Source: Goodfellowiella coeruleoviolacea (GTDB lineage: Bacteria > Actinomycetota > Actinomycetes > Mycobacteriales > Pseudonocardiaceae). From it: DNA of 64,000 bases. Positions within the stretch are counted from its first letter, which is position 1, and every line of letters starts with the position of its first letter. The position numbers were made by a program, and so were the translations under genes. A model generated the notes under the pieces. The model had not been told where the DNA came from and did not search any database. It worked only from the letters and a program-made list of their open reading frames with translations. The stretch covers positions 62,001 through 126,000 of the forward strand of contig NZ_JAMTCK010000009.1 in the NCBI RefSeq assembly GCF_024171785.1, written 5' to 3'. Shown here one piece after another: positions 8,609 to 16,680 of this stretch.

Positions 8609-9718
8609 TCAGCCGGCGTGCTGATCGGCGGCCAGGTCGTCGTTCCCGGGGCCCCCGTCGCGGGCGGGTGCCTGGGGCGCGCGGCGCAGCCGGTGCACCA
8701 CGGCCACCAGGACGAGGGTCAGCACCAGCAGCCCGGTCCAGATGATCCACCGGTCGGGCCACGGTTCAGCCGAGTGGCCGTGGCCGGTCCGCCCGCCGTC
8801 AGCGCCGGAGATGATGACGGCCAACAGGCCGGCGATCGTCGCCACGACCGCCAGCCGCCCCGCCAGCCGCGCGGTCAGCGGCAGCGGGCGCGACTCCCGG
8901 CGGGGGCCGCGCAGCCTGAGTCGCTCACTGGGGCGGGCCGGTGCCAGCAGCCGGAGCAGCAGAAGCGCGGCCAGGGGCATTTGCAGCGCCCACACCAGGG
9001 TGCGGAAGGAACCGTCGAACCAGACGTTCGTGCCGTACAGCAGGGTGTGCCACGCGCTGAGGACGTAGACGATGATGACGAACCGGTGCAGGGCACGCCA
9101 CAACCGGGAACCGGTGGTCTGGCGCAGGTAGAAGGCGAGTCCCAGGACGATCGCCAGGTAGAAGGCGATCAGGCCCAGGAAGATGGCGATCCGGCCCGTT
9201 CCCGTGGGGTAGCCCCCGGGGACGAACACCTTGACCAGGGTGTCCCGCACCAGCTCACCCGTTGCCTGGTTGTCGAAGTTCGTCTGGAGTTCCGCGGCGA
9301 AGAACGAGACCATGTGCAGGAATATCAGCCCGATCGTGGTCAGGCTCGTCGTCCGGTGCCACTTCTCCACCCGCGCCGCCGACAGCCACCTCCACGGCGG
9401 ACGCGTGCCCGATCTGAGCAGGCCGAAGACGACCGTGACGTACGCCCACAGCAGCGCCGACCAGCCGAAGGCCTGGCACAGCCAGTACCACCAGTACTCG
9501 GACGCGTCGTCGAAGGGGGGCATGATCTCGATGCTGGGCGACGTGCCGTTCTCGATCCGGACGTACAACCACCAGAAGATGAGGCCGGTGATCACCAGTG
9601 CCAGACTGGCGTCGGGCACGGCGGCACGAGCGTCTGCCCCCAACCCGCGCCAGTCAAAACGCCGCGCGCTCGCTCGCCTTCCCGGGAAGGGCGCGGATGA
9701 TCCCGTGACGTCAGCCAT
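8609..9718 (-). CDS. Ferric-reductase-like transmembrane haem protein
   Basis: The protein has 369 residues and about seven membrane helices, with the ferric reductase-like transmembrane pattern. Paired His residues that could hold two haems are in KWHRTTSL, LIFLHMVSFF, ALHRFVIIVYV and LSAWHTLLYG. No FAD- or NAD-binding domain follows, so it is a membrane electron carrier without its own reductase half, like MsrQ/YedZ-type proteins. ATG at 9718 has GGTGGG upstream. An ECF-type promoter (GGAAC 9790-9786, CGAC 9768-9765 on the minus strand) precedes it, and the ECF sigma gene lies just downstream on the same strand. Confidence 0.85.
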   Translation of the reverse strand: MADVTGSSAPFPGRRASARRFDWRGLGADARAAVPDASLALVITGLIFWWLYVRIENGTSPSIEIMPPFDDASEYWWYWLCQAFGWSALLWAYVTVVFGLLRSGTRPPWRWLSAARVEKWHRTTSLTTIGLIFLHMVSFFAAELQTNFDNQATGELVRDTLVKVFVPGGYPTGTGRIAIFLGLIAFYLAIVLGLAFYLRQTTGSRLWRALHRFVIIVYVLSAWHTLLYGTNVWFDGSFRTLVWALQMPLAALLLLRLLAPARPSERLRLRGPRRESRPLPLTARLAGRLAVVATIAGLLAVIISGADGGRTGHGHSAEPWPDRWIIWTGLLVLTLVLVAVVHRLRRAPQAPARDGGPGNDDLAADQHAG

Positions 9719-9763
9719 CGGAGCCCACCGTTCTCTGCGTGACTTCGTGGTGTCAGAGTGGCT

Positions 9764-9834
9764 GGTCGTTTCCGGCCGGCGCAAAGTTCCCGAGATCGCG
9801 CCGGGGCGGGAACTTTTCCGCTCGGCCGCCCGAC
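9764..9834. promoter_or_regulatory. Divergent ECF-type promoter pair
   Basis: On the plus strand GGAAC at 9809-9813 is followed after exactly 17 nt by CGACCAGC at 9831, ahead of the methyltransferase at 9844. On the minus strand GGAAC (9790-9786) is followed after exactly 17 nt by CGACCAGC (from 9768), ahead of the ferric-reductase-like gene. The two -35 elements form a perfect 10-bp inverted repeat, AAAGTTCCCG and CGGGAACTTT, with a 14-nt centre. It could be read as an operator, but the matched -10 elements favour two promoters. Confidence 0.75.
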
Positions 9835-9843
9835 CAGCGGGGC

Positions 9844-10587
9844 ATGGCGACCTACGGACCCGAGACCTATGGCGAGCTGAACGCCGACGTCTACGACGAG
9901 TGGCACGACATCGACCCCACGGACGCGGTGCGGTGCCTGGCCGAACTGCTCGGGGAAGGGCCGACGGGGCCGGTGCTCGAACTGGCGGTGGGCACCGGCA
10001 GGGTGACGATCCCGCTCGCCCAGTTGGGCATCGACGTGCGGGGCATCGACGCGTCGGAGGCGATGGTGGCACGCATGCGCGCCAAACCCGGCGGCGACCG
10101 GATCCCGGTCACCATCGGCGACATGGCCGACGTCGAACCGGGCACCGACGACCTGTTCGCGATGGTGTTCGTCGTGTTCTCCACGTTCTTCTTCCTGATG
10201 ACCCAGGAGGACCAGGTGCGCTGCTTCGCGGGTGTCGCGGAGCGACTCGTGCCCGGCGGCCGGTTCGTGCTTGAGTGCCCGATGCCGGACGTGGCCCGCT
10301 ACCAACGCCACCAGACCGTGGAGACCCACCAGGTCGGCCTCGACCGGGTACGGCTGCTGGCCGTCCGCCACGACCCCGTCGAGCAGCGCTTCGACGGCCA
10401 CCACGTGCTGATCACCAACAACGGCATCAGGTTGGCGCCGGCGTCCATGCGCTACGCCTGGCCGAGCGAACTCGATCTGATGGCGCGGCTGGCCGGGCTC
10501 GAACGCCGCCACCGGTGGGGCGGCTGGCGCCGGGAACCGTTCCGCGCGGAGGGCAACTACGTCACCGTCTACGAGAAGCCCGCCTGA
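9844..10587 (+). CDS. Class I SAM-dependent methyltransferase
   Basis: The protein has 247 residues. SAM-binding motif I is VLELAVGTGRVTIPLAQLG, followed by the acidic ribose-binding GIDASEAMV and a motif IV region VFVVFSTFFFL. A small-molecule methyltransferase with a beta-rich insert (YVTVYEKPA end) is likely. ATG at 9844 lies just behind AGCGGGG and 13 nt after the ECF-type -10 element. Its 3' end overlaps the convergent MFS gene by 26 nt. As part of the cluster it probably tailors the product or a precursor. The substrate is unknown. Confidence 0.88.
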   Translation: MATYGPETYGELNADVYDEWHDIDPTDAVRCLAELLGEGPTGPVLELAVGTGRVTIPLAQLGIDVRGIDASEAMVARMRAKPGGDRIPVTIGDMADVEPGTDDLFAMVFVVFSTFFFLMTQEDQVRCFAGVAERLVPGGRFVLECPMPDVARYQRHQTVETHQVGLDRVRLLAVRHDPVEQRFDGHHVLITNNGIRLAPASMRYAWPSELDLMARLAGLERRHRWGGWRREPFRAEGNYVTVYEKPA

Positions 10588-11746
10588 CCGCCAGGACCAG
10601 CGGTGGGACCAGCGCACACTGCGCGGCGACGGTCAGCCAGAACCCCGGCAGCACGTCGGCCCGCTCGAACAGCCCGTACACGGTCCCGCCGAGCACCCCG
10701 CTGAGCAACGATCCGACGCCGGCGGCCAGTCGTTGCTGGCCGAAGGTCACCGTGGCCGACCGCGCCGACCCCGCCAGTGCCTGCAGGTCGTTCTTGAGGA
10801 ACAGCACCGCCGTGCCGACGCTCATCGCCGCCACGCCGACCGCGATCGTGGCCGGCCGGCCACCGGCGAAGGCCGCCATGCCCAACGCCATGCAGGCGAA
10901 GCCGACCGACATCGCCAGCGGGTAGCGGATCCGGCCGACCCGGTGCGCCACCAAAGGCTGGAGCACGGCCAGACCGAGCGAGTACCCCATCATGATCACG
11001 CCGTAGGCGGCGGTGGGCAGCCGGCCCTGCGAGAACACCGACAGGTACTGGTAGAACTGCATGTACAGGTAGTGGGTGAGCACGGTGACCACGAACGGCA
11101 GCACGGCCAGGCCGCGCAGCACCCGCCAGAACGGCTCGGCGCCGGGCCCGGCACCAGGTTCGTCCGAGAAGGACCGCTCCGGGCGCAGGAAGAAGTGACC
11201 GACCGCCAGCACGGCGTAGAGCACCGTGGTCCCGGCAAACAACCGGTTCGGCTCGTGGAGGAACAACGCCCCGACCACCGGTCCGCACGCGATGCCGAGG
11301 TTGCTGGCGGCGTTGCCGGCGGCCACCAGCCTCGGCCGCTGCGCAGCGGTCGCCGAGTGCGTCAGACAGCCGCGGTACGCGGGTGCGTAGAGCGCTCCCG
11401 CGCCACAGCTCAGGAACAGGGCGAGCACCGTCAGACCCGGGATGCCCGCCCCACCCAGGTAGGTCACCGCACCCAGGCAGTACACGAACGTGGCGAGCAG
11501 CAGCGCCCGTGCCAACCCGACCCGTTCGGCGAACGCTGCGGTGAACGGCGCGCCGGCGAACTGCACCAACGTCGCCGCCCCGAGGACGACGCCGACCTCC
11601 GCCATCCCGACGCCCAGCCGATCACGCAGCAGGACGGCCAGATACGGGTAGACCGCGAAGGTACCGGTGTTGACCGCGCACCCGCACAGGAGCAGTGCGA
11701 GCTGGGAGCCGGTGAGGGTGTCCTCCCGGGCGCGGCCGGCGCTCAC
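10562..11746 (-). CDS. MFS transporter, 12-helix, exporter type
   Basis: The protein has 394 residues and two six-helix halves, similar to the MdtH/YqgE group. It has the motif A-like FTAAFAERVGLARALL and an extended helix 5 with GNAASNLGIACGPVVGALF. The start is GTG at 11746, overlapping the P450 stop by 4 nt (GTGA), so the two are co-translated. It is a good candidate for exporting the cluster's product. The 3' end overlaps the convergent methyltransferase gene. Confidence 0.9.
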   Translation of the reverse strand: MSAGRAREDTLTGSQLALLLCGCAVNTGTFAVYPYLAVLLRDRLGVGMAEVGVVLGAATLVQFAGAPFTAAFAERVGLARALLLATFVYCLGAVTYLGGAGIPGLTVLALFLSCGAGALYAPAYRGCLTHSATAAQRPRLVAAGNAASNLGIACGPVVGALFLHEPNRLFAGTTVLYAVLAVGHFFLRPERSFSDEPGAGPGAEPFWRVLRGLAVLPFVVTVLTHYLYMQFYQYLSVFSQGRLPTAAYGVIMMGYSLGLAVLQPLVAHRVGRIRYPLAMSVGFACMALGMAAFAGGRPATIAVGVAAMSVGTAVLFLKNDLQALAGSARSATVTFGQQRLAAGVGSLLSGVLGGTVYGLFERADVLPGFWLTVAAQCALVPPLVLAVRRASRRR

Positions 11747-12936
11747 CAGGTCACGGGAAGCCGGTCCAGGCCGCGCACCATGCGGCCGCGCCGCCAGGAC
11801 AGCTCCTCGTCCGCCAGCCGCAGGCCCGGGAACCGCCGCAGCACCGTGCCGATGGCGACCCGCAGTTCCGCCTTGGCGAGCTGTGCGGCGACGCAGTAGT
11901 GCGGGCCGAACCCGAAGGCGACGTGGGGGTTGGGTTTGCGGGTGAGGTCCAGCCGGTCCGGGTCGGTGAAGACGCGCTCGTCGCGGTTGGCCGCGTCGAG
12001 CTGGACCAGCACCGCGTCACCGGCCCGGACGAGGACGCCGCCCAGTTCGACGTCTTCCCGTGCGATGCGGGTGAACCCGGCCGAGGTGACCGTCGGGGTG
12101 AAGCGCAGCAGTTCGTCCACGGCCCGGTCGAGCAGGCCGGGGTCGGCCCGCAGCGCGGCGAGTTGGTCGGGGTGGGTGAGCAGGGTGTAGGTGAAGTTGC
12201 CGATGTGGTTCGAGGTGGTCTCCAGGCCGGCGTAGAGCAGGGTCACGCCGAGGACGACCACCTCGTTCTCGCTGAGCCTGCCCTCGGTGTCCCTGGCCGC
12301 GACGAGCGCGCCGAGCAGGTCGTCGCTCGGCTTCTCGCGGCGTGCGGTGACCAGCCCCGCGATGTAGTCCTTCAGCTCGTTGAACGCGCGGTGGATCTCC
12401 TCGGGAGGGAACGCGGTGGTGGCCAGGGCCACGTCGATCCAGCTGGTGAACTGGTCGCGGTCGCCGGGCGGGACACCGAGCAGGTGGCAGATCACCGCGA
12501 TCGGCAGCGGTACGGCCAGGCCCGCGACGAGATCGGCGGGTGGGCCGGTCTGCTCGACGCGGTCGAGCAGACCGTTGGTGACGTGTTGGGCGTGGTCGGT
12601 GAGGCGGTCGATCTGTTTCGGGCTGAACGCGGCGGCGACCAGGCCGCGCAGTCGGTTGTGCTCGGGCGGGTCCATCGTGTGCAGGGTCGGATCGGTAAGG
12701 CGTCGGGGCGAGGTGCGCGGCACGTCCCGGTCCAGCAACGCGGCCCGGGAGAACCGGGGATCGGTCAACACCACGCGCACGTCCTCGTGCCGGACCGCCA
12801 GCCACGCCTGGCCGCCGTACGGGAGGCTGATCCGGCTCACCGGCTCGTGGTCCCGCAACTCGGCGTACTCCGGTTCGAGCGCGAGCCCCACCGGTTCACG
12901 AAACGGGTAGCCGCGGGCGGTCTCGGCGGGTCTCAT
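11743..12936 (-). CDS. Cytochrome P450
   Basis: The protein has 397 residues, the normal size of a soluble bacterial P450. The I-helix oxygen motif is AGLETT (236-241), the ExxR pair is ELLR (275-278), and the haem loop is FGFGPHYCVAAQLAKAEL with Cys348 as thiolate ligand. The usual Gly two residues after the Cys is Ala here (CVA), a tolerated variant. ATG at 12936 has AGGGA 7 nt upstream. GTG at 12939 is the alternative. The gene heads an operon with the MFS exporter, behind an ECF-type promoter on the minus strand (GGAAC 13005-13001, CGACTACC 12983-12976). Ferredoxin partners are not encoded nearby. Confidence 0.95.
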   Translation of the reverse strand: MRPAETARGYPFREPVGLALEPEYAELRDHEPVSRISLPYGGQAWLAVRHEDVRVVLTDPRFSRAALLDRDVPRTSPRRLTDPTLHTMDPPEHNRLRGLVAAAFSPKQIDRLTDHAQHVTNGLLDRVEQTGPPADLVAGLAVPLPIAVICHLLGVPPGDRDQFTSWIDVALATTAFPPEEIHRAFNELKDYIAGLVTARREKPSDDLLGALVAARDTEGRLSENEVVVLGVTLLYAGLETTSNHIGNFTYTLLTHPDQLAALRADPGLLDRAVDELLRFTPTVTSAGFTRIAREDVELGGVLVRAGDAVLVQLDAANRDERVFTDPDRLDLTRKPNPHVAFGFGPHYCVAAQLAKAELRVAIGTVLRRFPGLRLADEELSWRRGRMVRGLDRLPVTW

Positions 12937-12975
12937 CACGGATTCCCTACGTCAGGAGGTGGTCGGTCCTCAGTC

Positions 12976-13050
12976 GGTAGTCGTCCTGCCGGGTGGGAAA
13001 GTTCCCCGAACCGTCGGCCTGACGGGAACTCTCGTGACGTCCGCGCCGAC
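12976..13050. promoter_or_regulatory. Divergent ECF-type promoter pair
   Basis: On the plus strand GGAAC (13025-13029), 17 nt, CGACTACC (from 13047) precedes the methyltransferase operon. On the minus strand GGAAC (13005-13001), 17 nt, CGACTACC (12983-12976) precedes the P450 operon. Both the spacing and the eight -10 bases are identical on the two strands, and they match the pair at 9764-9834. Shared control by one ECF sigma factor is the simplest reading. Confidence 0.8.
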
Positions 13051-13101
13051 TACCAACCCCACAACGGTTCTGACCACAGGACACGAACGAGTGGGGGCGG
13101 C

Positions 13102-13851
13102 ATGGCGTGGTACGAGGACGAGGACCTGTGGGTCGACTTCGCGTGCGTGATGTTCCCGGAGCGCCGGGAACGGGAGGCGGCCGAGTTGGTGGCGACCTCG
13201 CCACTGCTGAAGGTGGCGGCCGGGACGCGGGTCCTGGACCTCGCGTGTGGGCCGGGAGTGCACGTCGTGCCGCTGGCCCGCCACGGCGCGACCGTCACCG
13301 GCGTCGACCTCAGCGAGGCGATGCTGACCCGCGCCAGAACGGCGTGCGCGCGGGCCGGGGTGTCCGCCCGGCTGGAACGTGCGGACATGCGGTCCTACGT
13401 CGAGCCGGGCGCGTACGACCTGGTGATCAACATGTACACGTCGTTCGGCTATTTCACCGAGCCCGGCGACAACCACCGCGTCCTGCGCAACGCCTGCGAG
13501 AGCCTGGCACCCGGCGGGGCACTGCTGGTCGACGTGCTCGGCAAGGAGGTCCTCGCGTCGTGGGTCGGGCGCCCGCAGGCGGTGGACGTCGATCCGGAAC
13601 TCGGCGGTGGCACGGTGTTCATGCGCGACACCGTTCTCGATGACTGGACCCGACTGCGCACCGACTGGACCCTGGTGCGCGGGGACACCGTCCGGGAGGC
13701 GTCGATCACGTGCGTGCTCTACAGCGCGGCCGAGTTGCGCGCGTTGTTCGAGCAGGCGGGGTTCACCGACGTCGAGTGCTTCGGCGGGTTCGACGCCAGC
13801 CCGTACGACAACCACGCACGCCGGCTGATCGTGCGAGGCGTTCGTGGGTGA
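13102..13851 (+). CDS. Class I SAM-dependent methyltransferase
   Basis: The protein has 249 residues. Motif I is VLDLACGPGVHVVPLARHGA, with the acidic GVDLSEAML after it and DLVINMYTSFGYF as the post-motif region. The overall pattern fits a Methyltransf_25-type small-molecule enzyme. ATG at 13102 follows GTGGGGGCGG. It opens a three-gene operon: its 3' end overlaps the PLP enzyme by 8 nt, which in turn overlaps the ATP-grasp gene by 4 nt. It is only distantly similar to the methyltransferase at 9844, so the cluster has two different methyl transfer steps. Confidence 0.9.
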   Translation: MAWYEDEDLWVDFACVMFPERREREAAELVATSPLLKVAAGTRVLDLACGPGVHVVPLARHGATVTGVDLSEAMLTRARTACARAGVSARLERADMRSYVEPGAYDLVINMYTSFGYFTEPGDNHRVLRNACESLAPGGALLVDVLGKEVLASWVGRPQAVDVDPELGGGTVFMRDTVLDDWTRLRTDWTLVRGDTVREASITCVLYSAAELRALFEQAGFTDVECFGGFDASPYDNHARRLIVRGVRG

Positions 13852-14905
13852 ACGGCTGGAGATCCACGAGCACATCACCGACGCGATCAGGACACCCGCG
13901 CTCGTCCGCCTGACCGCCAACACCGTGCTGATCCGATTCGAGACCCTCAAGGTCTACGCCGCTCTCGGCGCCGTGCGCCACCTGCTCGACACCGAGCAGA
14001 TACACAGTGGACAAACGCTGGTCGACTCGTCGAGCGGCATCTACGCCCTCGCCCTGGCCATGGCCTGTCACCGCTACGGGCTGCGCTGCCACATCGTCGC
14101 CTCCACCACCGTCGACACCACCATCCGCGCGCAGTTGGAGATCCTCGGCGCCACCGTCGACCAGATGCCCCCGTCCGATGACCTGCGGCTCGACCAGCAA
14201 CGCCGCGTCGCCCTGGTCCGCGAGTTGCTCGCCCGCCACCCGGACATGCACTGGATGCGCCAGTACCACGACCCGATCCACTACCTGGGCTACACCGAAC
14301 TCGCCGGCCTGCTGCGCCAGACGCTGCCGGCCGGGCCGCTGACCGTCGTCGGCAGCGTCGGCACCGGCTCGTCCACCGGCGGTCTGGTCCGCGCCCTCCG
14401 CGAGCACGACCCCGACGTGCGCCTGGTCGGCGTGCAACCCTTCGGCAGCGTCACGTTCGGCAGCGAGCACCTACCCGATCCCGACGCCATCATCGCCGGC
14501 ATCGGCAGCGCGATCCCGTTCGACAACGTCCACCACGACCTCTACGACCAGGTCCACTGGGTCAACTTCACCCACGCCATGGCCGCGACCATCGCCCTGA
14601 TGCGTGACCACGCCGTGTTCGCCGGCCTGTCCACCGGCGCCGCCCATCTCGTGGCCCGCTGGGAAACCCGGTACTCGCCACACCGCACCCACCTCGTGAT
14701 CGGCGCCGACACCGGACATCGTTACACCACAAGGGTGTTCGCCCGCCACCGCGAGGCGCTCGACCCCACCGGCCTCGCCCCGGTGGAGATCGACTGCCTC
14801 GACGACCTCGCGCCCCCGTGGTCCACAATGGCCTGGAGCCGACGGCGGTTCGACGAGGTCGCCCTGCTTCCCGTGCCGGTACGGCGAAAGGACCGCGTCC
14901 CATGA
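13844..14905 (+). CDS. Cysteine-synthase-like PLP-dependent enzyme
   Basis: The protein has 353 residues of fold type II. The phosphate-binding loop is clear (GSVGTGSSTGGLVRAL), as are the SSSGIYALALAMA segment and C-terminal GADTGHRY. The Schiff-base Lys is expected in a loop like NPGGSVKDR. Here the equivalent stretch is RFETLKVYAALGAV, so Lys36 is the best candidate and the usual Gly/Ser-rich loop before it seems shortened. Such enzymes exchange a beta substituent on serine derivatives and in antibiotic pathways make 2,3-diaminopropionate or similar amino acids. GTG at 13844 has GCGAGG upstream. The ATP-grasp gene downstream could ligate its product. Confidence 0.8.
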   Translation: MGERLEIHEHITDAIRTPALVRLTANTVLIRFETLKVYAALGAVRHLLDTEQIHSGQTLVDSSSGIYALALAMACHRYGLRCHIVASTTVDTTIRAQLEILGATVDQMPPSDDLRLDQQRRVALVRELLARHPDMHWMRQYHDPIHYLGYTELAGLLRQTLPAGPLTVVGSVGTGSSTGGLVRALREHDPDVRLVGVQPFGSVTFGSEHLPDPDAIIAGIGSAIPFDNVHHDLYDQVHWVNFTHAMAATIALMRDHAVFAGLSTGAAHLVARWETRYSPHRTHLVIGADTGHRYTTRVFARHREALDPTGLAPVEIDCLDDLAPPWSTMAWSRRRFDEVALLPVPVRRKDRVP

Positions 14906-16149
14906 CCACCGGAGGCACGATCGTGCTGCTGGAAGCCCTCACCTTCGGCCTCGGCAGACTGGTCGACGCCGCCACCGAGGCCGGCTACCGTCTCTGCCTG
15001 CTCACCGGTGACCGCGCCATCTACGCCCACGAACTGTCCCGGCTCGCCCCCGAGAAACTCGACGTCATCGACATCGACACCACCGACATCCCCGCATGCG
15101 AGGCCGCGCTACGCGGCCTGCCCGACCTGGTCGGTCTCATCAACTCCACCGACACCTGGGCGATCCCCGGCGCCGAACTGGCCGCCCGGCTCGGCCTGCC
15201 GGGCCCGGACCCCGCCACGGTCCGCGTTCTGCGGGACAAGGGAGAAGTCCGCGCCCGGCTGCACCAGCACGGGCTGAGTCGCAGCACAGCGGTCCCCGTC
15301 GACGTCGTCCACGAACTGCCCCTGCCGGTGATCATCAAGGATTCCGCCGGCACCTCCTCCCGCGCCGTCTGGCTCGCCCGCACGCCCGACGAGATCGACA
15401 CCGCCCTTCACGAAGCGGAAACCACCCCGCTCACCGGACACCTGATCGCCGAGCCCTACTTCGCCGGCCCGCTCTACAGCGCCGAGACGATCACCTGGCA
15501 GGGCCGCACCCGGCTGCTCGGCGTGGTCAGCCGCCAACTCTCCCCGGAACCCCGGCGCCGCGAGGAGGCCGCCGCGTTCCCGGTCACCCTTTCCGCGACC
15601 GAACACGCCGATCTCGCTCGGTGGATCGCGCGCGTCCTCGACACCCTCGGGCACCAGGGCTTCGCCCACACCGAGTTCATCCACACCACCAGCGGCCCCG
15701 AAGTCGTCGAAGTCAACCCCAGAATCGGTGGCGCACTCGTCGGCGAAGCTCTCTGCCGAGCCCTGAACACCAACGTGTACACCGCCATGATCGCCGCGGC
15801 CGTCGGCCGGGAACCCGAGTTGCTCACCCAACCCCTGCGCCCCGGACCCGGAATCGCGTTCGTCCTGTGCTACCCCACCCGACCGGGCACGCTGACCGGC
15901 TGGACCGGACTCGACCGCCTGGAAGACTTCCCCGGCACACCCGACTGGTATCCCACCGCCCGTCCCGGCGATCCCATCCACCACATCGACGACCAACGCG
16001 GCTGCACCGGAATCGTCCTCGCCGAAGGCGCCACCGCGGAGACAGCCCTCCACCGCGCACTCGCCGCCGCCGGTGCGATCACCCCGATCACCGAACCACA
16101 AGAACAAACCCCAAGGAGGGAACCAACGATCGACGCCACACCTGCCTGA
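14902..16149 (+). CDS. ATP-grasp ligase, carboxylate-amine type
   Basis: The protein has 415 residues. It has an N-terminal Rossmann-like part, the ATP-grasp lid with PLPVIIKDSAGTSSRAVWLA and HLIAEPYFAGPLYSAE, and the metal-binding end GFAHTEFIHTTSGPEVVEVN followed by PRIGGALVGEAL. The E-x-N pair (VEVNPRIGG) is the usual Mg site. Relatives join an amino acid or carboxylate to another amino acid with ATP. The ATG overlaps the stop of the PLP enzyme (ATGA). Together they suggest a short non-ribosomal peptide or amino-acid conjugate as cluster product. The C-terminal 25 residues are Pro/Glu/Thr-rich and may be disordered. Confidence 0.88.
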   Translation: MTTGGTIVLLEALTFGLGRLVDAATEAGYRLCLLTGDRAIYAHELSRLAPEKLDVIDIDTTDIPACEAALRGLPDLVGLINSTDTWAIPGAELAARLGLPGPDPATVRVLRDKGEVRARLHQHGLSRSTAVPVDVVHELPLPVIIKDSAGTSSRAVWLARTPDEIDTALHEAETTPLTGHLIAEPYFAGPLYSAETITWQGRTRLLGVVSRQLSPEPRRREEAAAFPVTLSATEHADLARWIARVLDTLGHQGFAHTEFIHTTSGPEVVEVNPRIGGALVGEALCRALNTNVYTAMIAAAVGREPELLTQPLRPGPGIAFVLCYPTRPGTLTGWTGLDRLEDFPGTPDWYPTARPGDPIHHIDDQRGCTGIVLAEGATAETALHRALAAAGAITPITEPQEQTPRREPTIDATPA

Positions 16150-16253
16150 CGACCGCCCGCGGTGATCTGGTCCACGACTGACAGCTGGTTTCCGGAGCAG
16201 AATGAGGTCGACCAGTAGTCGTAGTGCGTGACTCACGCGCCAGGGGCGGCTGA

Positions 16254-16480
16254 TCACTGCTGTTCACTGGCCCAGGTGCGGGAGTAGCGTGATTCCCGGA
16301 ACCTGCGGTACCACTCGCTCCACCGCGCACTTGTGGCGCGGTGCGTAGGGGGATGCGCTGGTGACGAAACCTGCGCGAAGTACTGGGCTTTGCGGTAGTC
16401 GCCGTTGTCGGGGACGATGCCGCGGATGCGGGTGATGCCTGGGCGCCACGAAGGACCTGGCGTGGCAGGTGATGCCCATG
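16254..16480 (-). pseudogene. 3' remnant of an unrecognised gene
   Basis: On the minus strand an open frame ends with a stop at 16254. It reads GITRIRGIVPDNGDYRKAQY, then FAQVSSPAHPP and SARWSEWYRRFRESRYSRTW to its end. The composition looks like a real protein C-terminus, but no start or upstream continuation is visible. I do not recognise the family. The remaining sequence from 16480 to 16680 holds nothing convincing. Confidence 0.35.
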
Positions 16481-16680
16481 GCGGGGTGGCCTTCCCATCA
16501 CGCCCGGGCCCCGAAGTAGGCCAGCCGGAAAACCAACCAGGTCAAACACCAGCGCGCCTGCAGTGTCCGTGCACAACCCTGTCGCCATGCTCGGTGATCT
16601 ACCTCTGACCGAGCTTCTGATGGCCCAGCACGCCGTGCTGTTGGCCACGTCTCCAACGGCATTGCGAGATGTGGCCTCGA

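Noticed and set aside
11899-13101. Upstream open extension of the methyltransferase frame, antisense to the P450
   Set aside because: It runs antisense through the whole P450 gene. The start at 13102 has a ribosome site and fits the family.
16088-16648. 186-codon minus-strand frame
   Set aside because: Thr/Ser/Pro/Arg-rich. Another frame of the same region gives a better protein-like end with a stop at 16254.
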